Shown: positions 8,875-17,360 of the stretch, one piece after another
How positions within the stretch are numbered: the first letter of the stretch is position 1
Layout: every line of letters starts with the position of its first letter
DNA from: Spongiibacteraceae bacterium UBA5047
GTDB taxonomy: Bacteria > Pseudomonadota > Gammaproteobacteria > Pseudomonadales > Spongiibacteraceae
DNA: 64,000 bases
NCBI GenBank assembly: GCA_002415025.1
Contig: DIBR01000066.1
Coordinates: forward strand, 1 to 64,000
Direction: 5' to 3'
Program-made: the position numbers and the translations under genes
The notes under the pieces: model-generated
Told to the model about the DNA's origin: nothing
Database searches by the model: none
The model's input: only the letters and a program-made list of their open reading frames with translations

Positions 8875-10278
8875 TTAGCCGTTTTCGAGGCTGGTTGTGA
8901 TATCGACAACGGCTTTTTTGCCGTCGCCAAATACCATCAGGGTGTTGTCCAGCGCAAACAGCGGGTTGGGCAACCCGGCAAAACCGGCGCTCAAGCTTCG
9001 CTTGATCACAACAACGGTGCGCGCTTTATCCACGTTGAGGATGGGCATTCCATAGATCGGGCTGCCTTTTTCTTCGCGTGCTGACGGGTTGGTGACGTCG
9101 TTTGCCCCGAGAACGATGGCCACATCACAGTCGTCAAACTGAGGATTGATTCGCTCCATCTCGATCAGCTTTTCGTAGGGTACTTCAGCTTCAGCCAGCA
9201 ACACGTTCATGTGGCCAGGCATGCGGCCAGCAACGGGGTGAATTGCATACAGCACTTCGCCGCCATTGCGCTCAATGGCGTCGGCCAGCTCACGAACAGC
9301 GTGTTGTGCCTGCGACAGTGCCATACCAAAACCGGGAACGATGATAACTTTTTGAGCTGTTTCCAGCAGCATGCCCACTTCTTCCGGCGATGCGCTGGTG
9401 ATTTTGCCTTCGTAGATTTCGTCACCGGCGCCTGCGCCTTCAGAGACAGCGCCCATACGGCCGAACAAGACGTTGGGCAGCGAACGGTTCATCGCCACAC
9501 ACATAATGTTGGTCAGAATGAGGCCGGAAGCCCCAACCAGCGAGCCGGATACAATCAATACGGTGTTGCCCATAACGAAACCGGCGAAGGCCGCAGCAAT
9601 ACCGGAGTAGCTATTGAGCAGAGCAATAACAACCGGCATGTCAGCGCCGCCAATCGGCAGCACCAGAGTCAGGCCGAGTATGGCTGCAAGACTGATGGCC
9701 GCCCAAAAATACAGCGTATTGGAGGGCTCCACGGCCAGCATCACAGTCAGTGCAAGCGAGCCAATCAGCAGCAGGCCGTTGAAGCCGGTCATGCCGGGGA
9801 AGCCGATAGGCTGTCCGGGAATAATTTCCTGTAGTTTGGCGAAAGCGACCAGAGAACCAGTGAGGGTTACCGAGCCTATGACAACGGTGAGCGCTATCGT
9901 AATAACGGTGATAACACCCAGCGCACCGGGCGCGAAGCCGGCCCCGCCCAACGATTGCAGGTAGCTGGCCGCAGCCACACCGAGTGAGGCGCCACCACCG
10001 AAACCGTTCAAGACGGCTACCAGTTGTGGCATGGCCGTCATTTGTACTTTTTTGGCAACGACAAAGCCGATAATGCCACCCAGTACAGCGCCGCCAATGA
10101 TCATGTCAAAGCTGACAATGTTCTTGTCGATCAGTGTTACTACAACCGCTACCAGCATGCCGGTTGCGGAAAGCAGGTTCCCGCGCACAGCTGTTTTCGG
10201 TCTTGTCAGGCCTTTGATCCCCAGTACAAATAGTACCGCTGCCACCAGGTAGGCAAGATCCATCCCTATATCCAGCAT
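8875..10278 (-). CDS. pntB: Proton-translocating NAD(P) transhydrogenase subunit beta
   Basis: Inner-membrane beta subunit of the energy-linked transhydrogenase, which uses the proton gradient to reduce NADP+ with NADH. The 467-aa protein has about nine hydrophobic segments in its first 280 residues, then the soluble NADP(H)-binding domain III with the motif VPGFGMALSQAQHAV and the distal stretch GANDVTNPSAR. Last gene of pntAA-pntAB-pntB, 2 bp after pntAB, followed by a strong terminator. Confidence 0.96.
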   Translation of the reverse strand: MLDIGMDLAYLVAAVLFVLGIKGLTRPKTAVRGNLLSATGMLVAVVVTLIDKNIVSFDMIIGGAVLGGIIGFVVAKKVQMTAMPQLVAVLNGFGGGASLGVAAASYLQSLGGAGFAPGALGVITVITIALTVVIGSVTLTGSLVAFAKLQEIIPGQPIGFPGMTGFNGLLLIGSLALTVMLAVEPSNTLYFWAAISLAAILGLTLVLPIGGADMPVVIALLNSYSGIAAAFAGFVMGNTVLIVSGSLVGASGLILTNIMCVAMNRSLPNVLFGRMGAVSEGAGAGDEIYEGKITSASPEEVGMLLETAQKVIIVPGFGMALSQAQHAVRELADAIERNGGEVLYAIHPVAGRMPGHMNVLLAEAEVPYEKLIEMERINPQFDDCDVAIVLGANDVTNPSAREEKGSPIYGMPILNVDKARTVVVIKRSLSAGFAGLPNPLFALDNTLMVFGDGKKAVVDITTSLENG

Positions 10279-10280
10279 GA

Positions 10281-10565
10281 TTAATTCTTCCTCTTGAACA
10301 TGGCGAGCATACGGTTAGTTACCATATAACCGCCAACCACATTGATGGAGGCAAAGGTCACTGCAACAAATCCCATCCAGCGAGCCAGTTCGCCGCCATC
10401 GGTGTTGCCGGCGGCAAGAATGGCGCCTACGACGGAGATGCCGGAGATGGCGTTAGTGCCCGACATCAGCGGAGTGTGCAGTGTCGGTGGAACCTTGGTA
10501 ATCAGCTCGACGCCGAGCAGTAGGGCGAGCACAAAAAGGCTCACCTGCATCAATAATATTTCCAT
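10281..10565 (-). CDS. pntAB: NAD(P) transhydrogenase subunit alpha, membrane part
   Basis: Small 94-aa membrane subunit equal to the C-terminal domain of enterobacterial PntA. It has three hydrophobic spans and the conserved segment TPLMSGTNAISGISVVGA. In this three-gene form the alpha chain is split into a soluble NAD domain and this membrane piece, a common arrangement in Pseudomonas and alphaproteobacteria. Spacing of 2 bp to each neighbour implies tight cotranslation. Confidence 0.93.
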   Translation of the reverse strand: MEILLMQVSLFVLALLLGVELITKVPPTLHTPLMSGTNAISGISVVGAILAAGNTDGGELARWMGFVAVTFASINVVGGYMVTNRMLAMFKRKN

Positions 10566-10567
10566 GC

Positions 10568-11779
10568 TTACTCTCCTTTGTTCTCTTCAGCCGGCTCTTC
10601 CTTGGGGGTACCCAGGGGCATGGCTGGTAGTTCGAGAATCTGGCGAATCATTGCGTGTGTGACATCGCCTTTGTGGGTGACAACCGTGCCAGCTACGATT
10701 TCGTCGTCAAAATCGAGCTGCAGCACGCCGTCGTCGTCCAGCAAATGGCTCAACAAGGTGGTCATGTTGTTGCCAAACATCTGGCTGGCGTGGAAGGGGT
10801 GGCGGGCCGGCAGGTTGAGCGGGCCGCTGATGATCACGCCGCCAACATTGATTACTTCGCCGGCTTTGGTCGCTGCGCAGTTGCCGCCGCGCTCGGCTGC
10901 GATATCAACAATGACGGTGCCGGGCTTGACCGACTTCAGCATGTCTTCGGTGATCAGGACTGGTGAGCGGCGGCCGGGAACCGCTGCAGTGGTAATGATA
11001 ATGTCCTGCGTTGCCAGTACTTTGGCCAGTGCAGCCTGTTGCTTGGCCAGCTGATCTGCGCTTTGCTCTTTGGCGTAGCCGCCCGCATCTTCTGACTCTT
11101 CGGTTTCCAGTTCCAGTTCGACAGGCTTGGCGCCAACGGAGAGGATCTGGTCGTGAGCAGCGGGGCGAATATCATAGGCTGAAACAACCGCTCCCAATCG
11201 CTTGGCGGTGGCACAAGCCTGCAAGCCTGCGACACCAGCGCCGAGAATGAGGACGTTGGCTGCTTTCAGGGTGCCGGCAGCGGTCATCATCATCGGGAAG
11301 ATTCGCGGCGCGAGACTGGCACCGTGCAGAACAGCGTGATAACCGCCAATAGTCGCCATGGACGACAAAACGTCCATGCTCTGGGCGCGGCTGATGCGGG
11401 GTACCATTTCCAGTCCCAGCGAGGTTACGCCGCGCTCGGCAATCTGCTTGGCAAGATCGGATTCACCCAGAGGGTCAAGCATGCCGGCAATCATCTGGCC
11501 TTCGCGCAGGCGAGCGAGGTGGGCGTCGCGCAGGCTGGCATCGGGGCTCACGGGTTGAATGCCCAGGACCAGCTCTGATCGCTCAAAAATGGCCTCGGAA
11601 GAAGCGACAATTTCAGCGCCGGCCTCCTTAAAGTCCTCATCAGAAATCCCGGCGGCGGTCCCGGCCCCGGTTTCCACCAGGCAGGTTTGGCCCTTTTCAA
11701 CCAGGGTTTTGATGTTCGGGGGTGTGAGCGCTACACGGGTTTCACCGGCGGCGTGCTCACGGCACAGTCCTATTATCAC
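10568..11779 (-). CDS. pntAA: NAD(P) transhydrogenase subunit alpha, NAD-binding part
   Basis: Soluble NAD(H)-binding domain I of the proton-pumping transhydrogenase, related to alanine dehydrogenase. The N-terminal signature REHAAGETRVALTP and the Rossmann motif LGAGVAGLQACATAKRLGA are clear, as is the mobile-loop region near residues 200-250. An ORF runs upstream to 11839, but the GTG at 11779 (VIIGLCREH) has AAGGAG six bases upstream and places the start where homologues begin, giving 403 aa. First gene of the operon, divergent from the DUF1244 gene. Confidence 0.92.
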   Translation of the reverse strand: MIIGLCREHAAGETRVALTPPNIKTLVEKGQTCLVETGAGTAAGISDEDFKEAGAEIVASSEAIFERSELVLGIQPVSPDASLRDAHLARLREGQMIAGMLDPLGESDLAKQIAERGVTSLGLEMVPRISRAQSMDVLSSMATIGGYHAVLHGASLAPRIFPMMMTAAGTLKAANVLILGAGVAGLQACATAKRLGAVVSAYDIRPAAHDQILSVGAKPVELELETEESEDAGGYAKEQSADQLAKQQAALAKVLATQDIIITTAAVPGRRSPVLITEDMLKSVKPGTVIVDIAAERGGNCAATKAGEVINVGGVIISGPLNLPARHPFHASQMFGNNMTTLLSHLLDDDGVLQLDFDDEIVAGTVVTHKGDVTHAMIRQILELPAMPLGTPKEEPAEENKGE

Positions 11780-11962
11780 ACCAAGCTCCTTTAGTTTTCT
11801 GCTTGTGGGAACCCACGCTGCATGCTTGCTAGCGGGCATTTTGTGGGCGTAGAGGGGGAGGGATTACGGCGTTATGAGCCAAAAACTCCCCCCCAGGAAT
11901 CAGGCAATTAGCCGAGCAGTATACGATTTTTCAACTTATTCAGGCAATTGATAGCGCTTATA

Positions 11963-11989
11963 ACCTCCATTAATTGTGCTGATGGAGGT
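11963..11989. repeat. 8-bp inverted repeat between pntAA and the DUF1244 gene
   Basis: ACCTCCAT and ATGGAGGT separated by 11 bp in the divergent intergenic region. It could be a regulator site or an RNA hairpin; nothing else supports either reading. Confidence 0.3.
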
Positions 11990-12084
11990 GGGCGCTGGCC
12001 CAAAATTTGCCGTATTGTGCCTAAATAAATCAAAATCGTCACACTTTTTTCTAGGCCAAACAAAGTAGAGCGAGAGGGTTAAGC

Positions 12085-12366
12085 ATGGCAGACCAACAAA
12101 CCGAAATAGAGGCCGCAGTGTTTCGACGCTTGCTGGCGCATCTGGATGAACGCAAGGACGTTCAGAACATCGACTTGATGAATCTGGCCGGCTTTTGCCG
12201 TAACTGCCTGTCGAAATGGTACGTGGCGGCGGCAGAACAGCAGGGCGAGAGCGTGGAATACGAGTCTGCGCGTGAACGTGTGTACGGTATGCCCTATGCG
12301 GAGTGGAAAGCGCTCTATCAGCGAGAAGCTACTGCCGAGCAACTGGCGAAATTTGAGGGCAATTAG
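12085..12366 (+). CDS. DUF1244 family protein
   Basis: Small 93-aa cytoplasmic protein of the DUF1244 family, widespread in proteobacteria and of unknown function. The central CRNCLSKWY stretch with two cysteines and the YGMPYAEWK segment are the recognisable conserved parts. GAGAGGG lies nine bases upstream of the ATG. Monocistronic in appearance, divergent from the pnt operon. Confidence 0.82.
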   Translation: MADQQTEIEAAVFRRLLAHLDERKDVQNIDLMNLAGFCRNCLSKWYVAAAEQQGESVEYESARERVYGMPYAEWKALYQREATAEQLAKFEGN

Positions 12367-12498
12367 ATCGCGTACGTTAATGTAGTCACATTCTGAAAGA
12401 ATAAAGCGTCAAATCGACCCCGTCTGGTACATTTTTACAGCGTTGCCGGTGACAGACAATCATTGTTAGCAGCACCGCAGCGTTTCGGGGTTGTTGCC

Positions 12499-13482
12499 AT
12501 GAGACAGACTCTCCAACAGATAGCAATACTGGCTCTTGCCGCCCTCCAGGGGGCGTGCAACGAGGAAGGCAGTTCTGATGCGCCGTCAACGGGCACGGCA
12601 AGCTTCGCGGTTACGGATGCGCCGGTAGATGGTGTCAGCCGGGTTCGGGTGACCGTTGACCGTATTGAGTTGAAGCCGGCGAGCGGGGAAAAAATACGCA
12701 TAGATTTGGATCCGGTGGTCACCATCGAGAATTTGCTGGCCCTGTCCGGCGATCTTGCGGCACCACTCCTTGCATCCACTGAGGTGCCCGCGGGCGACTA
12801 CAATTATATCCGTGTTTACGTGCAAGCTGGCTCGCCGGCCTCGGAGGTGGAAGTCGATTCGGGCGGAATTTTCGACCTGCTACTGCCGGGGCAGCAGACC
12901 GGAAACGACAATCGTTTTTTACAACTTGTGTCCGGCTTTACTGTCCCGGCCGGTGGGCGGGCCGACTTTACGATTGATATCGATTTGCGCAAAGCCCTCA
13001 CTAAACCTAGCGACAAGGATCATTACCTGCTACGCCCGGCTTTGCGGCTTATCAACAATGTCGATGTGGGCACTCTGAGCGGTTCGGTAGATAGCGCCCT
13101 GTTGCAGGATGCTTCCTGTACCAATGATATTGCCGCCGATGAAGGCGTGACCGTTTACCTCTACCGTGACGGAAGCGAGCCGCTTGGCGATATCAATGTC
13201 GACGAGGTGGGTGAAGGCGACCACCCGGTTGATGATGCAGACGGCTTCGTCGATGAAATTAATCCGATTGCCACTGCAGCAGTCAAACAAAACCAAAACA
13301 CCGGTGTTTACGAATACACGCTGGGTTTTATACCGGATGGAAGCTATCGCGTCGCTTTGACCTGCCAGTCGTTAAACGATATGCCCGACACCGACGAAGG
13401 GCTGGCATTTTTACAGCAAGCCAGAGTAACCATTGTTGCTGGGCAGACAGCGATGCTGAATTTTGTTGCCGCCAATCCGTGA
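12499..13482 (+). CDS. DUF4382 domain lipoprotein
   Basis: Probable envelope lipoprotein of 327 aa starting at MRQTLQQ. A short signal peptide ends at a cysteine in LQGAC (a weak lipobox, with Gln at -3). The next 160 residues match the DUF4382 pattern, opening with TASFAVTDAPVDGVSRVRVTVDRIEL, a beta-rich fold often found in surface proteins. A second domain of about 130 residues follows, with aspartate-rich turns (DGSEPLGDINVDEVGEGD) that could bind calcium. The frame is open further upstream to 12463, but the signal peptide argues for 12499. Function unknown. Confidence 0.78.
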   Translation: MRQTLQQIAILALAALQGACNEEGSSDAPSTGTASFAVTDAPVDGVSRVRVTVDRIELKPASGEKIRIDLDPVVTIENLLALSGDLAAPLLASTEVPAGDYNYIRVYVQAGSPASEVEVDSGGIFDLLLPGQQTGNDNRFLQLVSGFTVPAGGRADFTIDIDLRKALTKPSDKDHYLLRPALRLINNVDVGTLSGSVDSALLQDASCTNDIAADEGVTVYLYRDGSEPLGDINVDEVGEGDHPVDDADGFVDEINPIATAAVKQNQNTGVYEYTLGFIPDGSYRVALTCQSLNDMPDTDEGLAFLQQARVTIVAGQTAMLNFVAANP

Positions 13483-13526
13483 CGGGCAATGGCTTTTTAA
13501 GGGAGCGATGAAAGAGGCGCTGGCAG

Positions 13527-13919
13527 CTATAGGCGACCGTTCGGTACAAACCGGTTGGTTGAATGCTCGCGCAGCCACAACAGTTCGTCGGCATTGAGGC
13601 GCTCCCCGCGCTGCTTGAGTAGCCTGTTTGCCCAGATAGCGGGTGAGCTGTCGCCGGCTTCCCAGCCTGGTAACGACATTTCGGCGCAGGTAAAAAAACG
13701 AATAAGCCATCGCAGCTCTGCATTGTCAAAGTCAGCCAGAGCGTGGTTCCAGTCTGTCTGCGGCAGACGCATGGTGGGCGCGTAGCGTTCAACCTCCTCG
13801 CTACTGATGTGATCGGCTAAAGATTCCAGGTGGCCTTGCTTGGATATCTGGATGGCCTTGCCCAGAAAGTCCGGATCAATCTTGCCGTCAGTTGCCGGTG
13901 CCCAGCTGCCAATTGTCAT
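13527..13919 (-). CDS. Conserved hypothetical protein
   Basis: Unrecognised 130-aa soluble protein if started at MTIGSWAPATDG. It is mostly helical by eye, with tryptophans at regular positions (TDWNHAL, LRWLIRFF, AIWANRLL, LLWLREH) and an acidic middle. The frame extends to 14051, but the upper part runs into the divergent nitrobindin-like gene's leader. The gene lies 44 bp from the converging DUF4382 gene and may share a promoter region with the divergent neighbour. Confidence 0.6.
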   Translation of the reverse strand: MTIGSWAPATDGKIDPDFLGKAIQISKQGHLESLADHISSEEVERYAPTMRLPQTDWNHALADFDNAELRWLIRFFTCAEMSLPGWEAGDSSPAIWANRLLKQRGERLNADELLWLREHSTNRFVPNGRL

Positions 13920-14064
13920 TGTTGATGCCTGCAGATTTTGTTCGGGCTGGGAGTATAGCCCAGCCCTCGGTGTCATGACCAAGCTCGTCATATTTCGGCG
14001 CTTGCGCTTAGTGTCGTCCCAAAGCTGTGGTATGTTTTCTGAAAATAACACTTTGGAGACAAAA

Positions 14065-14628
14065 ATGAGCGATGTTGATCCGGTTATGCTGGTTGATTAC
14101 GGCCCGTTGAGGGCATTGATAGGCGTTTGGGAGGGCGGCGAAGGTACTGACATTTCCCCGGAGCCTGACGCGATTGAAGAAAACCCTTACTACGAAACCA
14201 TTGTCTTTGAGGCAGCCGGTGACGTAACCAATGCGGAAACCCAGAAACTGGCCATTGTCCGCTACCACCAGATAGTAAAGAGAAAACGTAACGACGAGGT
14301 GTTCCATGACCAGATAGGTTATTGGACCTGGGATCCTTCAGACAACACCGTCTCGTTTTCACTGGCCATACCCCGAGCCGTGACCGTACTGGCAGGCGGC
14401 AGCTATCAGCCGGATAGCAAGGAGCTAAAGGTCTATGCCAGTGCTGAAGGTGCCGACTGGGGCATTTCGCAATCTCCCTTCATGCTGGAAAAGGCGAAGA
14501 CCACCGCGTTTGAGATGGTGCTGAAAGTCGACGGCGATACGATGCATTATCGGCAAACAACCTCGCTGAGTATTTACGGACGCGAATTCCCGCATACCGA
14601 TGAAAATACCTTAAAGCGTGCTGCCTGA
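14065..14628 (+). CDS. Nitrobindin-like heme-binding beta-barrel protein
   Basis: 187-aa protein of the FABP/THAP4 C-terminal (nitrobindin-like, formerly DUF1794) family. The typical opening GPLRALIGVWEGGEG and the segment DQIGYWTWDPSDNTVSFSLAIPR are present. Family members are small beta-barrels, some of which bind heme and nitric oxide; whether this one keeps the proximal histidine needs a structural alignment. Start chosen at the ATG after TTGGAGAC; the upstream open frame to 13840 overlaps the divergent gene. A terminator follows directly. Confidence 0.82.
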   Translation: MSDVDPVMLVDYGPLRALIGVWEGGEGTDISPEPDAIEENPYYETIVFEAAGDVTNAETQKLAIVRYHQIVKRKRNDEVFHDQIGYWTWDPSDNTVSFSLAIPRAVTVLAGGSYQPDSKELKVYASAEGADWGISQSPFMLEKAKTTAFEMVLKVDGDTMHYRQTTSLSIYGREFPHTDENTLKRAA

Positions 14629-14636
14629 ATTTTACT

Positions 14637-14659
14637 GCCCGGCCAGGCCGGGCCCTTTT
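14637..14659 (+). terminator. Rho-independent terminator after the nitrobindin-like gene
   Basis: GC-only stem GCCCGG/CCGGGC with a short CCAGG loop followed by CCTTTT, eight bases past the stop codon. Confidence 0.7.
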
Positions 14660-14675
14660 CACTGTCTGGAATATT

Positions 14676-15143
14676 ATGACCGCATCAATATGGGTAGACG
14701 CCGATGCCTGCCCCAAAGTTGTTCGCGATATTTTGTTTCGCGCGGCACAACGCACCGGTATTGAATTGATTCTGGTTGCCAACCAAAGTATTGCTACACC
14801 GCCCAACGTCAATATTCGCTCACTGCAAGTGCCACAAGGCTTCGATATCGCTGACAACGAAATTGTGCAGCGCGCGCAGGCAGGAGATTTGGTAGTGACC
14901 GCTGACATTCCTCTGGCCGCAGAGGTGATGGAGAAGGGCGCTGAAGCTCTTAATCCGCGTGGTGAGCTCTATACGGCTAACAGCATTCGGCAGCGCCTGA
15001 ATATGCGCGACTTTATGGATACCATGCGCTCCAGTGGTGTTCACACTGGCGGGCCGCCGCCGCTGGGGCAGAAGGAAAAGCAGTTGTTTGCAAATCATCT
15101 TGACCAGTATTTGTCGCGATGGATTGCAGGCCGTAAGGGTTAA
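14676..15143 (+). CDS. YaiI/YqxD family (DUF188) protein
   Basis: 155-aa member of the YaiI/YqxD family with a PIN-like fold. The start IWVDADACPKVVRDI and the acidic pattern VVTADIPLAAEV are typical, and the C-terminal GGPPPLGQKEKQ motif is nearly invariant in the family. Biochemical role not established; the acidic residues suggest a metal-dependent nuclease-like site. Converges with a small secreted-protein gene. Confidence 0.9.
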   Translation: MTASIWVDADACPKVVRDILFRAAQRTGIELILVANQSIATPPNVNIRSLQVPQGFDIADNEIVQRAQAGDLVVTADIPLAAEVMEKGAEALNPRGELYTANSIRQRLNMRDFMDTMRSSGVHTGGPPPLGQKEKQLFANHLDQYLSRWIAGRKG

Positions 15144-15172
15144 AAAAGGGCCGCCGCCGGGAGGTGACGGCC
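15142..15172 (-). terminator. Possible terminator of the small secreted-protein gene
   Basis: GGCCG/CGGCC stem with a 14-nt loop, followed on the minus strand by CTTTTTTA, 17 bp beyond the stop at 15190. Confidence 0.5.
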
Positions 15173-15189
15173 GCCCGAAAGGGAGCTGC

Positions 15190-15492
15190 CTAGCTCTTGT
15201 TCAGAGATTGAAATAAAGCTGTTTGCGTATTGATGGCTGCAGCCAACTCCTGCAACCGGCTCACGTAGTAGTTAAAGCGCGCCGATGAGAGTGTGCTGCA
15301 TTCCAGCAGTTTTCGTTCAGCCTCCGCAATGTATTGCTTGATGTTGCTGACGGCACTTTTCATTTGTTCATAGGTGGATGTTTGTGCCAGCGGCACGGCG
15401 GGCTGTTCGTAAAACGCTGGTTGTTCACATCCGGCAAACGCCGGGGTGGCGCCCGCCAAAATGAGCAGGGCCAAGCATAGAGACCTCAACAT
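15190..15492 (-). CDS. Small exported protein of unknown function
   Basis: 100-aa protein with a clean Sec signal peptide (MLRSLCLALLILAGATPAFA) and predicted cleavage before GCEQP. The mature part of about 80 residues is helical, has two cysteines that could pair in the periplasm, and shows heptad-like spacing of leucine and alanine. No family recognised. A near-perfect AAAGGAGGT lies seven bases before the ATG, so it should be well translated. Confidence 0.75.
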   Translation of the reverse strand: MLRSLCLALLILAGATPAFAGCEQPAFYEQPAVPLAQTSTYEQMKSAVSNIKQYIAEAERKLLECSTLSSARFNYYVSRLQELAAAINTQTALFQSLNKS

Positions 15493-15808
15493 ACACGATA
15501 CCTCCTTTGGTTACGTTGTCGTGTACCGGGTAAATTGCAAATGCCGGGCCAAAAGTTATGTAGGCATACCATTATGTTTTAAGTTTTTGATAGTGCTGCT
15601 AATTCTCGGGGTAGACCGGCTTTTCGCTCAGGTAGGGAGGCATTTTCCTGCACAAGCGGGTGGCACGCGATAAGAATTGGTGCGCCTGTGTAGCTGGCGC
15701 AGGGGCGTCAAATAGATGGGCAGAGCCAGACGGAGCGCTGCCTGAACCGCAAGACTGCGGGATCAGGCAGGACTGTGTGAAGGACTATGTGATCCGGTTT
15801 GCAGCTGC
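15493..15808. other. 316-bp intergenic region with one hairpin
   Basis: No convincing ORF. It holds the leader of the small exported protein and, at 15739-15769, a hairpin (TGCCTGA/TCAGGCA with CCGC/GCGG inside). The hairpin lies 40 bp past the P450 stop codon but has no T-run, so it may protect the 3' end rather than terminate transcription. Confidence 0.45.
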
Positions 15809-17179
15809 TTAGAGCTTTTCCAGTATCAAAGGCATGTCATCCAGCGGCTTGGCAAAGGGAAAGTGTTGCACCTTGGCCGGATACTGGTAGCCGTCTATAA
15901 ACTTCAGGCGGTACTTTGGCAATATATCTGCCAGCACACATTTGAAAACCATTCCCGCAAAGTGAAGGCCAATGCACTTGTGTGCACCGCCGCCGAAGGG
16001 CGCCCACATAAAGGGGTGCTTTTTGTGTTCTTCACGGCCCGGGCCAAAGCGGTCCGGGTCAAAGTTGTGCGGGTTGGTCCACCACTCTTCCATGCGATGG
16101 GTGTACAGGGGGGAGGCCTGCACCAGCGTGTGGGCGGGAATATGATGGCCGTCAATTTCGGTATCGCGCACGGTGCGGCGCATCAATTGCGGCACCGGGG
16201 GGTGCAGACGCAGCACTTCCTTGAACAACATTTCGGTGTCTTTCAGGTTGTCACCCAGGTCATCAAAGTCGATGTGGCTTTTGTTCAGCGAGGCAACTTC
16301 GTCGCGGATGCGATCCTGCCAGTCCTGGTGGCGGGCAAGAAAGGATGCGGTCATGGTCAGGGCGCTGGTGGTGGTATCGTGGGCGGCCAGCATCAGAAAA
16401 ATCAAATGGTCACCGACAACCTGTTCTGAAAACAGGTTGCCGTCTTCATCGGTTTCCTTGGAGAAAAAGCTGGCCATATCGCGACCGCTGCTCTGACGTT
16501 TTTCCGGCACGATATCGATAAAGAATTTTTCGAGGGCACGGCGTCCGTTCATGCCGCGGCGGTAGAGTAGGCCGGGCCAGTCTTTGCGAATCAGGGATAC
16601 CGTAGCCGACATCATGTCGAGAAAATCCTGATTGAGTTTATTTGTTTCCGGCCCTTCCATATCCATGCCGAGAAAGACTTTGGACGCAATATCCAGCAGT
16701 AGTTCTTTTACGTGGGGGTAGAATTTGAAGTCCTTTTGCTCGCCCCAGGCGGGCAGGCTCTTTTCGATCACTCCGTGAATGTCTTCCACATAGCCGCGCA
16801 TCGCATCGTTTTTAAAGGCCGTTTGCATGATGCGGCGGTGTACCTTGTGCTCGCCGAAATCCCGCATCAACAGGCCGCCTGCGAAAAAGTCGCCCAGTGG
16901 GCCGTCGTAGCCCATCCGGGGTGAGAAAATCTGTTCCTGATCCAGCGTCAGCAGCTTGATGTAATCCGGACCAAGCGCAACCGCCATGCGATTAAAGGTC
17001 AGGGACGCCTTGCAAATCGGGCCGTAGCTTTTATAAATCTGGTCGAGGACATTGTAGGGCTCAACCAGAAATGGAAACGTGTAGCCAATCAGAGGCAGGC
17101 CATATTTGCCTGGCAGATGATCCAGTTTTTTGTTGTCTTTGGCTTTTACGTAGCTGTAATCAGCGTGGCTGGTGCTCAT
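15809..17179 (-). CDS. Cytochrome P450
   Basis: 456-aa soluble heme-thiolate monooxygenase. Landmarks: I-helix oxygen-activation motif AAHDTTTSA, K-helix KEVLRLHPP (ExxR), the PERF-like FDPDRF, and the heme loop FGGGAHKCIG with the cysteine ligand. The sequence recalls bacterial CYP51/CYP120/CYP136-like enzymes rather than the camphor type; substrates in these groups are often sterols, terpenoids or long lipids, so a sterol-like substrate fits the context but is inference. CAGGGAG before 17179 supports that start over the ATG at 17200. Electron donors are not encoded beside it. Confidence 0.92.
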   Translation of the reverse strand: MSTSHADYSYVKAKDNKKLDHLPGKYGLPLIGYTFPFLVEPYNVLDQIYKSYGPICKASLTFNRMAVALGPDYIKLLTLDQEQIFSPRMGYDGPLGDFFAGGLLMRDFGEHKVHRRIMQTAFKNDAMRGYVEDIHGVIEKSLPAWGEQKDFKFYPHVKELLLDIASKVFLGMDMEGPETNKLNQDFLDMMSATVSLIRKDWPGLLYRRGMNGRRALEKFFIDIVPEKRQSSGRDMASFFSKETDEDGNLFSEQVVGDHLIFLMLAAHDTTTSALTMTASFLARHQDWQDRIRDEVASLNKSHIDFDDLGDNLKDTEMLFKEVLRLHPPVPQLMRRTVRDTEIDGHHIPAHTLVQASPLYTHRMEEWWTNPHNFDPDRFGPGREEHKKHPFMWAPFGGGAHKCIGLHFAGMVFKCVLADILPKYRLKFIDGYQYPAKVQHFPFAKPLDDMPLILEKL

Positions 17180-17360
17180 GTGTGTCTCCCTGCAATACAA
17201 TACAAAGCTATAGGCTATTAGTTGTTAGTCTTATATGCGACCGCTTATCGGGCTGCCTAAGATCATACGCCTGGACGAGGTTGGCTACAACGTGCCCAGC
17301 TCCGGATTTTCTACCGCGACGTGCTGGGCTATAGTGACCTGGTCAAAATAAGGAAAAACA

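Noticed and set aside
13840..14064. Extended N-terminus of the nitrobindin-like protein
   Set aside because: It overlaps the divergent hypothetical gene, while ATG 14065 has TTGGAGAC upstream and matches the family start.
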